DNA of 46,314 bases. Origin: Capsulimonadaceae bacterium. Lineage in GTDB: Bacteria > Armatimonadota > Armatimonadia > Armatimonadales > Capsulimonadaceae. This document shows, one piece after another, positions 1 through 9,160 of this stretch. Positions within the stretch are counted from its first letter, which is position 1. Each line of letters opens with the position of its first letter. Location: NCBI GenBank assembly GCA_031292625.1, contig JARLGU010000002.1:1-46314 (forward strand). Reading direction: 5' to 3'. The translations under genes were made by a program, and so were the position numbers. The notes under the pieces are model-generated. The model saw only the letters and a program-made list of their open reading frames with translations. It did no database searches and was not told the origin of the DNA.

Positions 1-141
1 GCGCCTCGTTCACTGCGGTGTTTTACGATGCTTCGACGACACGCGTACAGCCCTTTGCCGCCATCGTCCGCCGGTCACGGACCGGTCTCGCTCGCGCCTC
101 GTTCACGGCGGCGATTTACGATGCTTCGTCAACACGCGTAC
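1..141. repeat. Imperfect direct repeat, two copies of about 48 bp
   Basis: Positions 1-48 and 94-141 share the pattern GCGCCTCGTTCAC, TTTACGATGCTTCG and ACACGCGTAC with a few substitutions, giving a period of 93 bp. The element may continue to the left of the window. No coding frame is evident. It could be the end of an intergenic repeat family or a decayed duplication. Confidence 0.5.
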
Positions 142-658
142 GGCGTTTGTAGCTAACGTCCGATAGCGGCACGCATCGCGAAGTCACGAAAGCGCTGCGT
201 CGGCCCTTTTTCAAAAACGGCCACGGCGGCCGGGGAGCCGTCCTACAAGTTTTACACACGCTCCTACAAAGCGAATGTCCCAATCAGATTGAATCGAGCG
301 CGAGAACGAGACGATTCCGTAATTGGCTAGCGACGTGACGCATGGGAATGCGCGTCGCATTTAAAGACTTCCCACAACGCGGCTAAGATCCGCTGCGGCG
401 ATATTCTTGCGCGGATGGGATTGCGAAACCGGGCGCGAATTTGCCACGACGCATTCGCGATAACGGACCTGTGCAAACCTACCCAAGTCGGCAGGTAAAG
501 ACCGCTCATTCGGGCAGCGCATGTTGTCCAGACGTCCTGACATAATATATCAAAGCGATCCACATCAGCGGCATGTTGGCTTACTCGGATCGCTTCAGTT
601 ATAAGGATTGTGGCCGCCAAGCACGAGATAATCAGTCGACAAAGAGGAGTGGAAACTA
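142..658. other. Intergenic stretch without a convincing gene
   Basis: Short overlapping open frames exist on the minus strand, but they lack ribosome binding sites and recognisable protein character (Arg/Ser/His-rich translations typical of shadow frames). The octamer TCCTACAA occurs twice, near 242 and 261. The last 20 bases carry the ribosome binding site of the next gene. Confidence 0.5.
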
Positions 659-1009
659 ATGGCAACAGCTGAAGTGAATGCAACCGACCGGTACGCTTCC
701 AGCGTGGCGAAACGCTATACGGATGCTTACCGGGTCGCGAAGATCTTCGCATTCTTCGGAGGTTTCACGAAGGTCCTTGGATTCCTGATTGCGGCCCTCA
801 TGGTTGCGGCAGGATGCGTATCCTACAATCCCAATCAAACGATGGCGGTCGCGGCCGTTGGCGTTGGGATCGTAGTGTGGATTAGTTCCTTCGTTGCAGG
901 CATGCTGATTTCGGCACAGGGGCAGGTTCTCAAGGCTAATGTCGATACCGCGGTGAACACGTCGCCTTTTTTGTCCGACAGTCAACGTGCAACAACAATG
1001 TCGTTGTAA
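659..1009 (+). CDS. Small membrane protein, unknown function
   Basis: A 116-residue protein with two predicted hydrophobic helices, roughly residues 35-55 and 61-84. The charged N-terminus (about 30 residues) and the polar C-terminus would lie on the same side of the membrane. A good Shine-Dalgarno (GAGGAG at 644-649) precedes the ATG. I do not recognise the family. It opens a run of same-strand genes for exported or membrane proteins, which suggests a surface role, but no function can be assigned. Expression from its own promoter is likely, since more than 600 bp upstream lack genes. Confidence 0.6.
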   Translation: MATAEVNATDRYASSVAKRYTDAYRVAKIFAFFGGFTKVLGFLIAALMVAAGCVSYNPNQTMAVAAVGVGIVVWISSFVAGMLISAQGQVLKANVDTAVNTSPFLSDSQRATTMSL

Positions 1010-1296
1010 GCCGCGAAAATGTCGCACGCAACGGATGTGCGGATATGTGGCCAGGCTGGCGCAACCACGCCGTCGCTCCTGACGCTCCATCGCCATCTAC
1101 TGGAGTTTATGATACGCCGTCGTGCGACCGGCCGCAGACCACGCGCTAGGCTTGTCGTCGAACAATGGCGGCTTTAGGCCGCCTCGATTGAGAACCGCCC
1201 TGTGAGTCCGACGCGTTCAAGAAGCCGTGGCGCGCGTGCGCACTTAGATAGACGATGCTGCTCACGCCGAGCGCGCATCGTAGAGGATTTTGCATC

Positions 1297-1971
1297 ATGA
1301 ATACGAAGGCGCGTTGGATTGCGCTTACACTGCTGCCGGCAATATACGCGGGCTTCGGCATCTTGGCTCTGACGACACATCCATTGCCCGCAAATGCCGC
1401 GGCGTCTAGTCGCCCGAGCAAGGGGCAGATCGTGGATGAACTCAACAAGATCGTTCCTCTGGACAGTTTCGACGCCTCTCATCCCATCAGTCAGCAAGCC
1501 CTTTGCAAGTGGTTGCTGGATCTCGGATCGTTCTGTGCACTCCCAGGAGACAGGGATGCGCCCGCCAGACCAAATTGCGACGACAGCATCGGCAAGGCGA
1601 GCGCAAAGCTGTTCGTGAGGCGCCTGGTCGGGCAGGACCTGGCATCGTGGCCTTCCCCAAGGTCGGCGACGCCGCTTCAGGTGACCGAGGACTACGTCGG
1701 CTGGACTGGCGACTCAGCGAACTCGGTCTGGTTCCACCTCCCCACTGTAGAACTGACGGCGAAGCCGCGCGAGGCAGCCGGACAACTTTTGGTCAGCTTC
1801 CGGGTTGTTAACGCGTGGAATAAGGGAGTTCTCTCGTCGACTGGTGGAAGCGTTTTAGAGACTGTCGCAACCGGCAGCGCCGTGATCGAGTACCGCGAAG
1901 GCAACTGGACCGTGACGAGTTGGCACGTCATGCGTAACCGGAAATGGAAGCACGTTACCCTGAGGGCGTAG
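1297..1971 (+). CDS. Exported protein of unknown function
   Basis: A 224-residue protein. I chose the ATG at 1297 (MNTKARW) rather than the upstream in-frame ATG at 1255, because it has a GAGG motif about 10 bases before it and begins directly with a signal peptide (two basic residues, hydrophobic stretch, cleavage near ANAAAS). The mature part has four cysteines in its first third (CKW, FCAL, NCDD region), which could form disulfides outside the cytoplasm. The C-terminal half looks like a small beta-rich domain (repeated V/T-rich strands ending TSWHVMRNRKWKHVTL). No family is recognised. The next gene follows after about 100 bp on the same strand and is also exported. Confidence 0.55.
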   Translation: MNTKARWIALTLLPAIYAGFGILALTTHPLPANAAASSRPSKGQIVDELNKIVPLDSFDASHPISQQALCKWLLDLGSFCALPGDRDAPARPNCDDSIGKASAKLFVRRLVGQDLASWPSPRSATPLQVTEDYVGWTGDSANSVWFHLPTVELTAKPREAAGQLLVSFRVVNAWNKGVLSSTGGSVLETVATGSAVIEYREGNWTVTSWHVMRNRKWKHVTLRA

Positions 1972-2078
1972 GCGGTTCCCCGCGTGCACGTTGAAACCAT
2001 GCGAGCCGGGTACGGTTTCCCGGCGCTTGCCCTGATTGGGGACTCTGTAGTTCGATTATATGAATGAGGATGGGCACT

Positions 2079-2675
2079 ATGAAGCAATTGTCTGGAATCT
2101 TGCTCGTTGGAGCGATACTGGCAGCGTCGTTGGGCGTCGTTTTCGCTTCGCCGACCGGCGGTCCGTTTAATACGTATCGGGCCGCAAAGGATCTTGCGAG
2201 TGGCCTCCTGTCCGTGTCCGGACCGAGTAATACGGCAAAAGCATCGACCTTCGACCTCGTGTTTTTTGGAGTTTACAGCGCGCTGTTAGATACGCCGGAA
2301 GGCAAGAGCTTCCCCGAAATGACCGATCACGCGAAGGTTCCCGCACAGGCGGCAGCGAAGCGCGTCAGGTTGCTTCTTGGCGTTCAAATGCCGCTCAAGA
2401 GCGCTAAGTCGAAGGACGTCGCGATCAAACTCAAGAATGGCTTCTTCCTAGCGCCCCAGGAGGATGACCTTGGGACGGAACTCAAGGATGTCCGCGTCAG
2501 ACTACGTGCCGGCGGTCTTTACGAAATAGTGTGCCAGTCAGAAGACAACGCAGGAGACCCGGTATTCGCGGTAATCAACGCGCGCAGGGTTAAAGACGAT
2601 CTTGGCGAACGTCTGGTATCAGTTACGTGGAGCGTTGATCGAAAGCGCAATGGGCTTCCGTCTTGGCCGATATAG
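2079..2675 (+). CDS. Exported protein of unknown function
   Basis: A 198-residue protein with a clear signal peptide (MKQL, hydrophobic core, cleavage near VFASP). The ATG at 2079 is preferred over 2064 because GAGGA at 2066-2070 lies eight bases upstream. The mature region is mixed alpha/beta with a lysine-rich central segment. Its C-terminal strand pattern (YEIVCQ, VFAVINA, LVSVTWSVDRK) suggests a compact secreted domain. No known family. It is separated from the next gene by only 30 bases and is probably co-transcribed with it. Confidence 0.55.
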   Translation: MKQLSGILLVGAILAASLGVVFASPTGGPFNTYRAAKDLASGLLSVSGPSNTAKASTFDLVFFGVYSALLDTPEGKSFPEMTDHAKVPAQAAAKRVRLLLGVQMPLKSAKSKDVAIKLKNGFFLAPQEDDLGTELKDVRVRLRAGGLYEIVCQSEDNAGDPVFAVINARRVKDDLGERLVSVTWSVDRKRNGLPSWPI

Positions 2676-2705
2676 TTTCGCAACAGGCGACGAGTAAATT
2701 GTCCG

Positions 2706-3914
2706 ATGAACACGATAAGCTCTTCGGTATCCGACCGGCGAACTGCAACTTGGAATCCGAGAGGCAACCGGCGTAAGCTGTTCGGCGTCATCGTCGCCTT
2801 TGTCCTGGTCGGCGCGGTTGCGGCGCCGGGGTTAATTCTCACAAAGTTTCCCGGCGTGGCCGCGCATTTGGTGGACGATTTCCTGCGACCGGCATTCGGC
2901 GACGAGCATGTCGCGCGGCTTGAGCGAGTTCTCTTCGATGCTCAGGATTGCTTTGACAGGTTGCGCGGTAAGCGGGTAGACCTGAGGGCGATCGCGCCCG
3001 AGGAGGCGTCTGCCGCTGCTCCGCCGAGTCGTCACCGCGACCAAGAGCGCGATAACAAGGCCGCCGTTCCGCTCCCGATGAACCTGCATTTTGGGTTGCC
3101 AGATGTCAAGGCACTTCCCGGCGAGGGCGTTTGGAAGCGAATTGGCAGGGATGGCCTTGTCGCAACCTTTGTCCGCACGGATAAAGTGCGCCCTTACGCC
3201 GTCGTTTCCATAGTCCGCATGCCGATGCGCTCGCTTCGGCTTGGCATGGCGGCCGGTCTGAAACAACCCGGCGGTCAATTTGGCTTCCCTGGCCCTGGCA
3301 AAATCACGACGGACCTTCAGCGTAACGGACGCCTAGTCGCCACATTCAACGGCGGCTTTCGTTACGGCGACGGCCACTACGGTATGCAGGTTGAGAACGC
3401 CCGCTACGCCCCAATCGTCCCTGGCTTCGCAACCGCAATGATTTATCGTGACGGACATGCGTATATTGCGAAGGTCAACTCCGACCGCTTGCCGAAACAA
3501 GTTATAGCCGCTCGGGAGAACGGACCGCTTCTTGTGGCGAACGGCAGGCTGGATCCGAGAACGTCGAAACAGATCTGGTTGTGGGCGGGCGATCGAGGCG
3601 GCGTCTATGTGACCTGGCGCTCGGGACTTGGCGTGCTGCCCAATGGCGACCTCGTGTGGGCTGGCGGACCGTCGTTGACTCCGGCTGCGCTCGGAAAGGC
3701 GTTCGTGCTCGCTGGCTGCGTCAATGCAATGGAGTTGGATATCAACCTTTTCTGGGTGAGGTTTACGCTTTACGACTGGGATGGACACAAATACAAATGG
3801 CGCCCGCTCAACAAAGAGCTTCCGGACCAGGGGGCCGTTTACCTGCACGGGAACGAAAAGGATTTCTTCTATCTGTATCGTCCTGAATCTCACATTGGCA
3901 ATCGATCAAAATAG
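2706..3914 (+). CDS. Membrane-anchored phosphodiester glycosidase-like (NAGPA/DUF2233) protein
   Basis: A 402-residue protein. A basic N-terminus is followed by one transmembrane segment (about residues 25-45), a variable linker, and from about residue 125 a domain resembling the NAGPA family (phosphodiester glycosidase, PF09992/DUF2233). Family-like signatures are the ATFNGGF motif near residue 215, a GPLLVANG strand, a VYVTWRSGLGVLPNGDLVW segment, and the C-terminal LAGCVNAMELD motif, where the family carries an active-site-region aspartate. Relatives hydrolyse phosphodiester-linked sugars on glycans or process exopolysaccharide. The domain should face the periplasm. It ends the leading cluster of exported genes and converges on the AraC-type gene, leaving only about 20 bases between them. 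Confidence 0.7.
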   Translation: MNTISSSVSDRRTATWNPRGNRRKLFGVIVAFVLVGAVAAPGLILTKFPGVAAHLVDDFLRPAFGDEHVARLERVLFDAQDCFDRLRGKRVDLRAIAPEEASAAAPPSRHRDQERDNKAAVPLPMNLHFGLPDVKALPGEGVWKRIGRDGLVATFVRTDKVRPYAVVSIVRMPMRSLRLGMAAGLKQPGGQFGFPGPGKITTDLQRNGRLVATFNGGFRYGDGHYGMQVENARYAPIVPGFATAMIYRDGHAYIAKVNSDRLPKQVIAARENGPLLVANGRLDPRTSKQIWLWAGDRGGVYVTWRSGLGVLPNGDLVWAGGPSLTPAALGKAFVLAGCVNAMELDINLFWVRFTLYDWDGHKYKWRPLNKELPDQGAVYLHGNEKDFFYLYRPESHIGNRSK

Positions 3915-3934
3915 GGTTCAACGGCGACCCCGCG

Positions 3935-4858
3935 CTACGCAGGGGAAACGTTTCGCATCTGCCTGACGTCGCTCATGGGAGGAGCGCCGAAGAAGCGCTT
4001 GTACTCTCGGTTAAATTGCGACGCATCGTCGTAGCCGACTTTAAAGCCCGCGCCGGCAGCGTCAAAATCACCGTTGAGCAAAAGCCGGCGGGCCTCTTGC
4101 AGGCGGAGTTGTTTCTGGAACTGCAGGGGGCTCATCGCGGTGACCGCCTTGAACTGGCTGTAGAATGACGACGGGCTCATTCCTAGCTCGCCGGCGACGT
4201 CATCCATACGCAGCGGCTTGTCGAAGCCGTTGCGCAGCTTCTCGATTGCTGTCGTGATGCTGTCCGTGTATCCGGTGAGCATTGCGATATGGCGAAGCCG
4301 AGCGCCCTGGTCGCCGAGAAGGAGCCGGTAGACGATTTCGCGCATGATCATTGGGGCGAGTACGCGGGCATCGCCGGGGCTGTCGATGAGGCGAACGTAT
4401 CGCACGACCGCGTCGAGAAGATCCTCATCCAGGGTGTTCACCGCCATCGCCTTGACTCCGGCGCAGTTTTGTGACACGACCTGTCCGGCCTCCACAATAA
4501 CGGATCCGACCAGAGCCGGATCGAAGTCTAGCCGGACGCCAAGGTAAGGGCATTCCGGCGACGCGTCGACAATCTGCCCCGTGTACGGGAGCTCAGCGGT
4601 CACGATCAGGTACTGGAACTTGCGGTAGGTAAGCCGGTCGTCGCCCAGCAGGAGGATCTTGGCCCCCTGCGCCAGGATGCAGATCGACGGCTCCGAAACC
4701 CCGTGGATCGGTTCCGACGGCCTGGAATAGCGGTTTAAATGCAGCCCCTTTACCGGCTCCAAAGTCCCATCCGCCTGAGCGACGGCCTCGATCCGGCCGT
4801 GAAGCTCCTCCTGCAACGCTTCGAGCCTTTGCCGGGCATATATTTCAGATTGTGCCAT
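3935..4858 (-). CDS. AraC-family transcriptional regulator with AraC_N cupin
   Basis: A 307-residue protein. The N-terminal ~190 residues match the AraC_N type of effector domain (EPIHGVSEPSICILAQGAK...LLGDDRLTYR, then the ELPYTGQIVDASPECPYLG segment). The C-terminal ~100 residues carry the two helix-turn-helix motifs of AraC proteins (RMDDVAGELGMSPSSFYSQFK and the conserved AAGAGFKVGYDDASQFNREYKRFFGAPP). An AGGAG Shine-Dalgarno lies about ten bases before the ATG. In this subfamily the target is often an adjacent oxidoreductase, but none is present here; the nearest divergent genes are the small membrane ORF and protease fragment. The target is therefore unknown. Confidence 0.9.
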   Translation of the reverse strand: MAQSEIYARQRLEALQEELHGRIEAVAQADGTLEPVKGLHLNRYSRPSEPIHGVSEPSICILAQGAKILLLGDDRLTYRKFQYLIVTAELPYTGQIVDASPECPYLGVRLDFDPALVGSVIVEAGQVVSQNCAGVKAMAVNTLDEDLLDAVVRYVRLIDSPGDARVLAPMIMREIVYRLLLGDQGARLRHIAMLTGYTDSITTAIEKLRNGFDKPLRMDDVAGELGMSPSSFYSQFKAVTAMSPLQFQKQLRLQEARRLLLNGDFDAAGAGFKVGYDDASQFNREYKRFFGAPPMSDVRQMRNVSPA

Positions 4859-5078
4859 GACGAGAACTTTCTCCTGCTACGACGCCGTCTGGGCGACTGA
4901 CACGGCTTGCGGGATCGTACAATAGTGAAGCAATCACGTTCGTTCTCAATCTCGCGTTTGAGTGTAATATAGCATTATATATCCGCTAACGCGTGTAGAG
5001 TCTTCCAGCTGACAGGGATTTGTATACAATGGCGATTCCTCTGCAGGAGGGCGACGAACATGTATGGCGTCCCGGACG

Positions 5079-5222
5079 TCAGCGACGTGGGGATTTAATT
5101 AAGTTAATTACGATACCAATAAATAGTAAGAGTGAAATTACCGCAATAACAATAATGATGGGCGGGATCGTTTCGCAAAAGTCTTTAAGTCCTTGTGTCA
5201 ATTTTCTTAAAAAGTTCGCCAC
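5079..5222 (-). CDS. Short single-span membrane protein, GTG start
   Basis: A 47-codon frame on the minus strand starts with GTG at 5220-5222, preceded by AGGAG with eight bases of spacing, and ends with TGA at 5079-5081. It encodes a basic/amphipathic N-terminus (VANFLRKLTQGLKDFCETIPP), a strongly hydrophobic helix (about residues 21-42, rich in I, V and L), and a basic tail ending KSPRR. That design is typical of small inner-membrane proteins. The stretch is visibly AT-richer than its surroundings. Its ribosome binding site abuts the truncated protease fragment on the other strand, so it marks the junction of that remnant. Function is unknown; the evidence is only frame, start signal and hydropathy. 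Confidence 0.5.
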   Translation of the reverse strand: MANFLRKLTQGLKDFCETIPPIIIVIAVISLLLFIGIVINLIKSPRR

Positions 5223-5237
5223 TATAAACGCTCCTGA

Positions 5238-5696
5238 AGCACTCTCGTCTCACAGGCGACGGCGATCTGGCAGCCACAGGCGAATGTCATCTTCTACAAT
5301 GCTAGCGGTCCTTCGCCCATTAATGATGAGAACGTTAAAATATCCGATGCCGCGCTAACGGAAGCGGACCTCGCGGCAATCGCGAGCAGTGAGAAGATCC
5401 AGACACCGTCAGGCGCAGACAAAGCGATCAACGTGTTCTTTGTCTGGAGCTTGCCGAAGGCAGACGACGGCGCTGATGTCATAGGCAAAGGTCAAGTGGG
5501 TGGCAATGCCATCTGGCTCATTGATGGTGGTGGCGAAAGTGGGACGTTGGCGCACGAGGCCGGGCACACGTTCAATCTCCATCATCCTGACCTGGCCGCA
5601 AAGCTAGGTAATGAGAGGCTGATGTGGTACCAGGGAAGTCCCATTGACCGAATTAGCAATGCTGAGGCAACGACAGCTCAAGGACTTGGGAAGTAA
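5238..5696 (+). pseudogene. 5'-truncated metzincin-like zinc metalloprotease fragment
   Basis: The frame is open from just after a stop at 5235-5237 and contains no ATG, GTG or TTG until GTG at 5433. Protein-like sequence (SQATAIWQPQANVIFYNASG, then EADLAAIASSEKIQ) already runs through that upstream part. The conserved core is HEAGHTFNLHH, an HExxHxxxxxH zinc-binding motif of metzincin type, with Asn where many families have Gly. No signal peptide or N-terminal domain is present, so the gene appears to have lost its 5' end. Alternatively a short protein starts at 5433. It ends five bases before the next coding sequence, an exported HEAT-like protein, with which it would be co-translated. Confidence 0.6.
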
Positions 5697-5701
5697 CTAT
5701 T

Positions 5702-6847
5702 ATGAGCATAACAGATCGTCACCAACACTCAGTGTCACGTACGCTGGTAATACCTGTGGTATTCCTGGTGATCAGTTTTCATGCCCTCGCCGATGGGCTC
5801 GCGCGGGCCGATTCACGGCCGACCGATTTGGCCACATTGGTGGATCAGGCGGTCAACGCGTATGTGCGTAAGGACGGTGCGGCCAAGATCGTTGAGTTGG
5901 GCCCTTATGGCGACGCCGTTCTTCCATATCTAAAGAAATATGTGTCTAACGCAAATATGGATGTGCGATACGCAGCTGCGATGATCGCTGCCAACGCAGA
6001 GTCCGAGGCGGCAATTCCAATCCTGGACTCAACCCTTCGGGGCGATACTGCCATGTGCGATTTCCTATTCGAGTGTTTCAGTCCCGAGATCGTACGTAAT
6101 CGCGGCGGGATACCGGTTCGGGATAATCTCATTTGGTGCATTCTGCACGGCAACGGTCACGGCCGGATCATCGTGTATCCGCTTTTGCTTACATCTTTTC
6201 GCAACGATCCAGTTGTGCTCGAATTCTTGAAGGGCCTCCAGCGGATGGAAATTGTGGCTCCGAGCAAGATCGTGTCGATGCCGCCGTTAGCGCCCCCGGC
6301 AGCCATCGCCCGTCTGGGGGCCGTCGCTCCTCCCATGTCCATTCCGGACTTGGGCGAATGTTACGTCGTCGAAGGTCACGAGGTTCCTTATGAGTTCGGG
6401 CTTCATTTGGCTCTCGCCAACCTTCACCAAAGAAGCGATGAAGAGGCAGTACTTTGGAGGTTGCGTCACAACGACGTTACCAGCATTAACTGTACACTCT
6501 ATTGCGCGCGGTATGTAACTAACAAGCGACTTTTGCTGGCCCTCGTCGAGCTGACAAAAAACCACACGTTGACCGATATCCCCAAGCCCGGCACGTTGGG
6601 CGGCGATACAATGACCGACGCCAGTTATATGCGCGTGTGCGACTATGCCGTGGGAATGCTTACGACGACTTTGCAGGTTGACGTTGGCATCCCCGACCTA
6701 ACGGCGGTAGCGCTCAAGAAGCAGCCAGATCACTATCGGCGGATCACGTTCGACTCGCTTCCCCCTGTACGCCAATACACCGAACCGGAGCTCAAGATGG
6801 CGTACGATCGGCTCAAGGCCGCGGTAGAGAAGATGAAGGACCAGTAA
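5702..6847 (+). CDS. Exported HEAT-repeat-like protein
   Basis: A 381-residue protein with a signal peptide (hydrophobic segment at about residues 14-30, cleavage near HALADG). The mature region contains helical hairpins of HEAT/PBS type (PYGDAVLPYLKKYV...DVRYAAAMIAANAESEAAIPIL), later helical segments (FGLHLALANLHQRSDEEAVLWRL), and a charged coiled C-terminus. Such repeats serve as protein-binding scaffolds. It begins five bases after the metalloprotease fragment, so it may be translationally coupled to it; an inhibitor or immunity role toward that protease is conceivable but unproven. Its stop codon is followed at once by a headless Ig-repeat gene, which is an unusual junction. Confidence 0.6.
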   Translation: MSITDRHQHSVSRTLVIPVVFLVISFHALADGLARADSRPTDLATLVDQAVNAYVRKDGAAKIVELGPYGDAVLPYLKKYVSNANMDVRYAAAMIAANAESEAAIPILDSTLRGDTAMCDFLFECFSPEIVRNRGGIPVRDNLIWCILHGNGHGRIIVYPLLLTSFRNDPVVLEFLKGLQRMEIVAPSKIVSMPPLAPPAAIARLGAVAPPMSIPDLGECYVVEGHEVPYEFGLHLALANLHQRSDEEAVLWRLRHNDVTSINCTLYCARYVTNKRLLLALVELTKNHTLTDIPKPGTLGGDTMTDASYMRVCDYAVGMLTTTLQVDVGIPDLTAVALKKQPDHYRRITFDSLPPVRQYTEPELKMAYDRLKAAVEKMKDQ

Positions 6848-6938
6848 CAGTCGCGCCTCAGCACTTGGCGACTACATCATCCTGGTCACGGGCACGGATG
6901 CGAACGGCAACACGACCTCGTGCTCGGTCGAGGCCCAG

Positions 6939-9134
6939 GTGCAGACGGCCAGCTTCACGATCTCGTCAGATCCCGGCTACCTCGACGTCTCTGCCGGCGA
7001 TACCGGCGGCGACTGGAGCGACATCACGGTAACGCCGATTGGTTCGTTCACCGGCCCGGTTACGCTTTCCGTGACATCGATCACCGATGCGAACGGTGCG
7101 GCGGCGAGCGGCGTCTCGGCCGCGTTCGAGTCGTCGAACGGTCCTGCATCCAGCGGTGTCAGCGTGCCCGGCAACGCAAGCGATACGCTTTGGGTAACCG
7201 CATCGTCGTCGGCTCCGCAAGGCAGCTATACGATCACGCTGACAGGCACGGACAGCGGTGGCAACACGACCACGACGCAGCTGACCGTGCAGGTGGACGC
7301 GGGCTTCAACCTGTTCGCGACGCCGCAGAATGTGACGCTCGCGCCGGGCAGCAGCACGGTCGCGGGCGGTAGCGGGCTGAACGCATCGCCGGTGATCACG
7401 GCGACATCGGCAGGTGACGCGACGGGGGCTACAATCACGATCCTGCAGGCGAATATCTACGACGAGAACGGCGATGAGGTAACCGACGGGAGTGTTAGCA
7501 TTTCGGCCCCAGGCTCGGTCACGGTCGGCGGGGCAGGCAGCCCAGCGACGATCACCGTCGGTAGCGGAGCCGCAAACGGCTCGACGTACACGGTGGCGAT
7601 CACTGGCCAGGATGCGGCCGGGAATACCAGCTATGCGTGGATAAGCGTTACGGTTGGCGCACCGGGGCTGTCGCTGCAGGCGAACCCGAGCACGGTGAGC
7701 GTAAACGCAGGAGATACAACCGGTGCGCTGAGCGTTGTGACGGTCACTCCGACTGGCGGCTTTGCCGGATCTGTGGGCCTTTCCTATACTACGACAAGGC
7801 CGAGCGGTTACGCGGGGACACTGCCGGTCGTGATCTTCTCGCCAACATCGGTCAGTATTACGGACACGAACAGTCAGACCAGCAATGCAACGATCACGGC
7901 TGACGCGACCGTAGTACCCGGCCAGTACGCGATAACGTTGACCGGAGCGAGCGGCGCCGTAACAGCGAGCAAGCAGATCACTGTGGTCGTCAATTCGGCC
8001 GGCTCGCAGACGCTATCGATCACGACAGGCAGCAATAGCGGAAACGTGGACTTGCCAATCGATCTGACAGCAACTGGCAGCCTAGCGAGTACCACAGGCT
8101 ACAGGTGGAGCACGGGAACAGTCTGGCGTTCCGATACGGCGTCGGGCACCTACAGCGTCTATACGGGCAACGATATTACTTACAATCTGATCGACCAGAA
8201 CGATCCAAGCAATACTGCGACGAACGCAGCCAACCCCTTGTCCGGTGCGACGCTCAACAATGCGAGCAATGCGCTCGAAGTTCAGGCGACCTTCGGTACA
8301 CCCGGGTACTACATCATTCAGGTGAATGCGACGGCGGCGGTCAGTGGTAAGACTTATACGGCGACGGGGTATATCGGCGGCAATCCGCCGAGCGGCTCGT
8401 CAAGCTCGTCATCCCAGAATGCGAACGCGAAGACCGCCAACGCCGCCACGGCCAATGACAGCACGCCGACACCGAATACTCCGGTAACGGTAAGCGGGTG
8501 GGCATTTGGCTACTCCTTTAGCGACGCGTGGGGACAGTTCATAGCAAACCAGTGGTTCTATGGTGGCGGAAGAATGGTTAACTTGTATCAGGGAGATACA
8601 TACAATTCCAGCAAATATGGTAAGAGCCAGCCAATTGAGGTGTATATGATGGCAAACGACGACTTCACCAGCTTGGCACACAATGCGATCCTACCCTTTA
8701 TACAAAATTTCAGCCATACTGCCCTAAAGGGAACGACTTCCATACGATTCCATGGTGAGGTCCAAAACGACACCATGGGGCCAGCGCAGCTTCGCGGTAA
8801 GATTCCATACGACTTGACCGGCTATAATCTCATGCATGGATCGAAGGCGAGCGTGGGGGATGTTCAGGCATCTGTTAGCTTTTCGAGATCGTCCCCGCTT
8901 TCGCCAAAGGTGAATTATCAGATTAACTGGAGCTGGAATGACATTATAGATGTCAACTCGTCGTATTCCGTAGACATTGTTGTTGCGGCCGTTTCCAAGA
9001 TTTTCGGTTGGATCATATCCGGTAATCCCACGGATTTCCAGTATCGAATTCGGTGGTCTACAAATGGGTATTTTGTGCAGGGTAGCGGTCGATCTCTTGG
9101 AAATGTAACTGGCTGGCCTTTAACTTCACCTTGA
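6939..9134 (+). CDS. Headless Ig-like repeat protein with unique C-terminal domain
   Basis: About 731 residues if GTG 6939 is the start. The same frame is open back to the HEAT gene's end and already encodes repeat sequence (GDYIILVTGTDANGNTTSCSV), so the true 5' end, including any signal peptide, is missing. Residues 1-470 hold four or so Ig-like beta units with recurrent motifs (GSYTITLTGTDSGGNTT, GFNLFATPQNVTLAPGSSTV, SYAWISVTV). A Ser/Asn/Ala/Thr-rich linker follows at about residues 485-520. The final ~215 residues form a different, aromatic-rich domain (YQINWSWNDIIDVN, YRIRW). Base composition drops sharply there: I count 45 G+C of 60 at 7321-7380 but 25 of 60 at 8581-8640, which suggests separate origin. 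The gene end touches the next frame, as expected for a tip/partner pair. The function of the C-terminal domain is unrecognised. Confidence 0.6.
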   Translation: MQTASFTISSDPGYLDVSAGDTGGDWSDITVTPIGSFTGPVTLSVTSITDANGAAASGVSAAFESSNGPASSGVSVPGNASDTLWVTASSSAPQGSYTITLTGTDSGGNTTTTQLTVQVDAGFNLFATPQNVTLAPGSSTVAGGSGLNASPVITATSAGDATGATITILQANIYDENGDEVTDGSVSISAPGSVTVGGAGSPATITVGSGAANGSTYTVAITGQDAAGNTSYAWISVTVGAPGLSLQANPSTVSVNAGDTTGALSVVTVTPTGGFAGSVGLSYTTTRPSGYAGTLPVVIFSPTSVSITDTNSQTSNATITADATVVPGQYAITLTGASGAVTASKQITVVVNSAGSQTLSITTGSNSGNVDLPIDLTATGSLASTTGYRWSTGTVWRSDTASGTYSVYTGNDITYNLIDQNDPSNTATNAANPLSGATLNNASNALEVQATFGTPGYYIIQVNATAAVSGKTYTATGYIGGNPPSGSSSSSSQNANAKTANAATANDSTPTPNTPVTVSGWAFGYSFSDAWGQFIANQWFYGGGRMVNLYQGDTYNSSKYGKSQPIEVYMMANDDFTSLAHNAILPFIQNFSHTALKGTTSIRFHGEVQNDTMGPAQLRGKIPYDLTGYNLMHGSKASVGDVQASVSFSRSSPLSPKVNYQINWSWNDIIDVNSSYSVDIVVAAVSKIFGWIISGNPTDFQYRIRWSTNGYFVQGSGRSLGNVTGWPLTSP

Positions 9135-9160
9135 TTGCCGCTTACTTGTTAGGTCTAATA

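Noticed and set aside
327-752. Overlapping minus-strand frames of 141 and 60 codons
   Set aside because: No ribosome binding site, Arg/Ser-rich translations, and overlap with a better-supported plus-strand gene.
5060-5098. Strong Shine-Dalgarno and ATG encoding a 12-codon peptide
   Set aside because: Too short to call as a gene; treated as a possible left-over gene start in the findings.
5020-5358. 112-codon plus-strand frame
   Set aside because: It is antisense to the small membrane ORF and crosses the protease fragment in a different frame; no sensible protein.
8938-8970. Partial resemblance of WNDIIDVN in the C-terminal domain to the D-x-Y-D-x-N part of the colicin M motif
   Set aside because: The tyrosine and the following His-Arg pair of the catalytic motif are missing, and no other similarity is visible.
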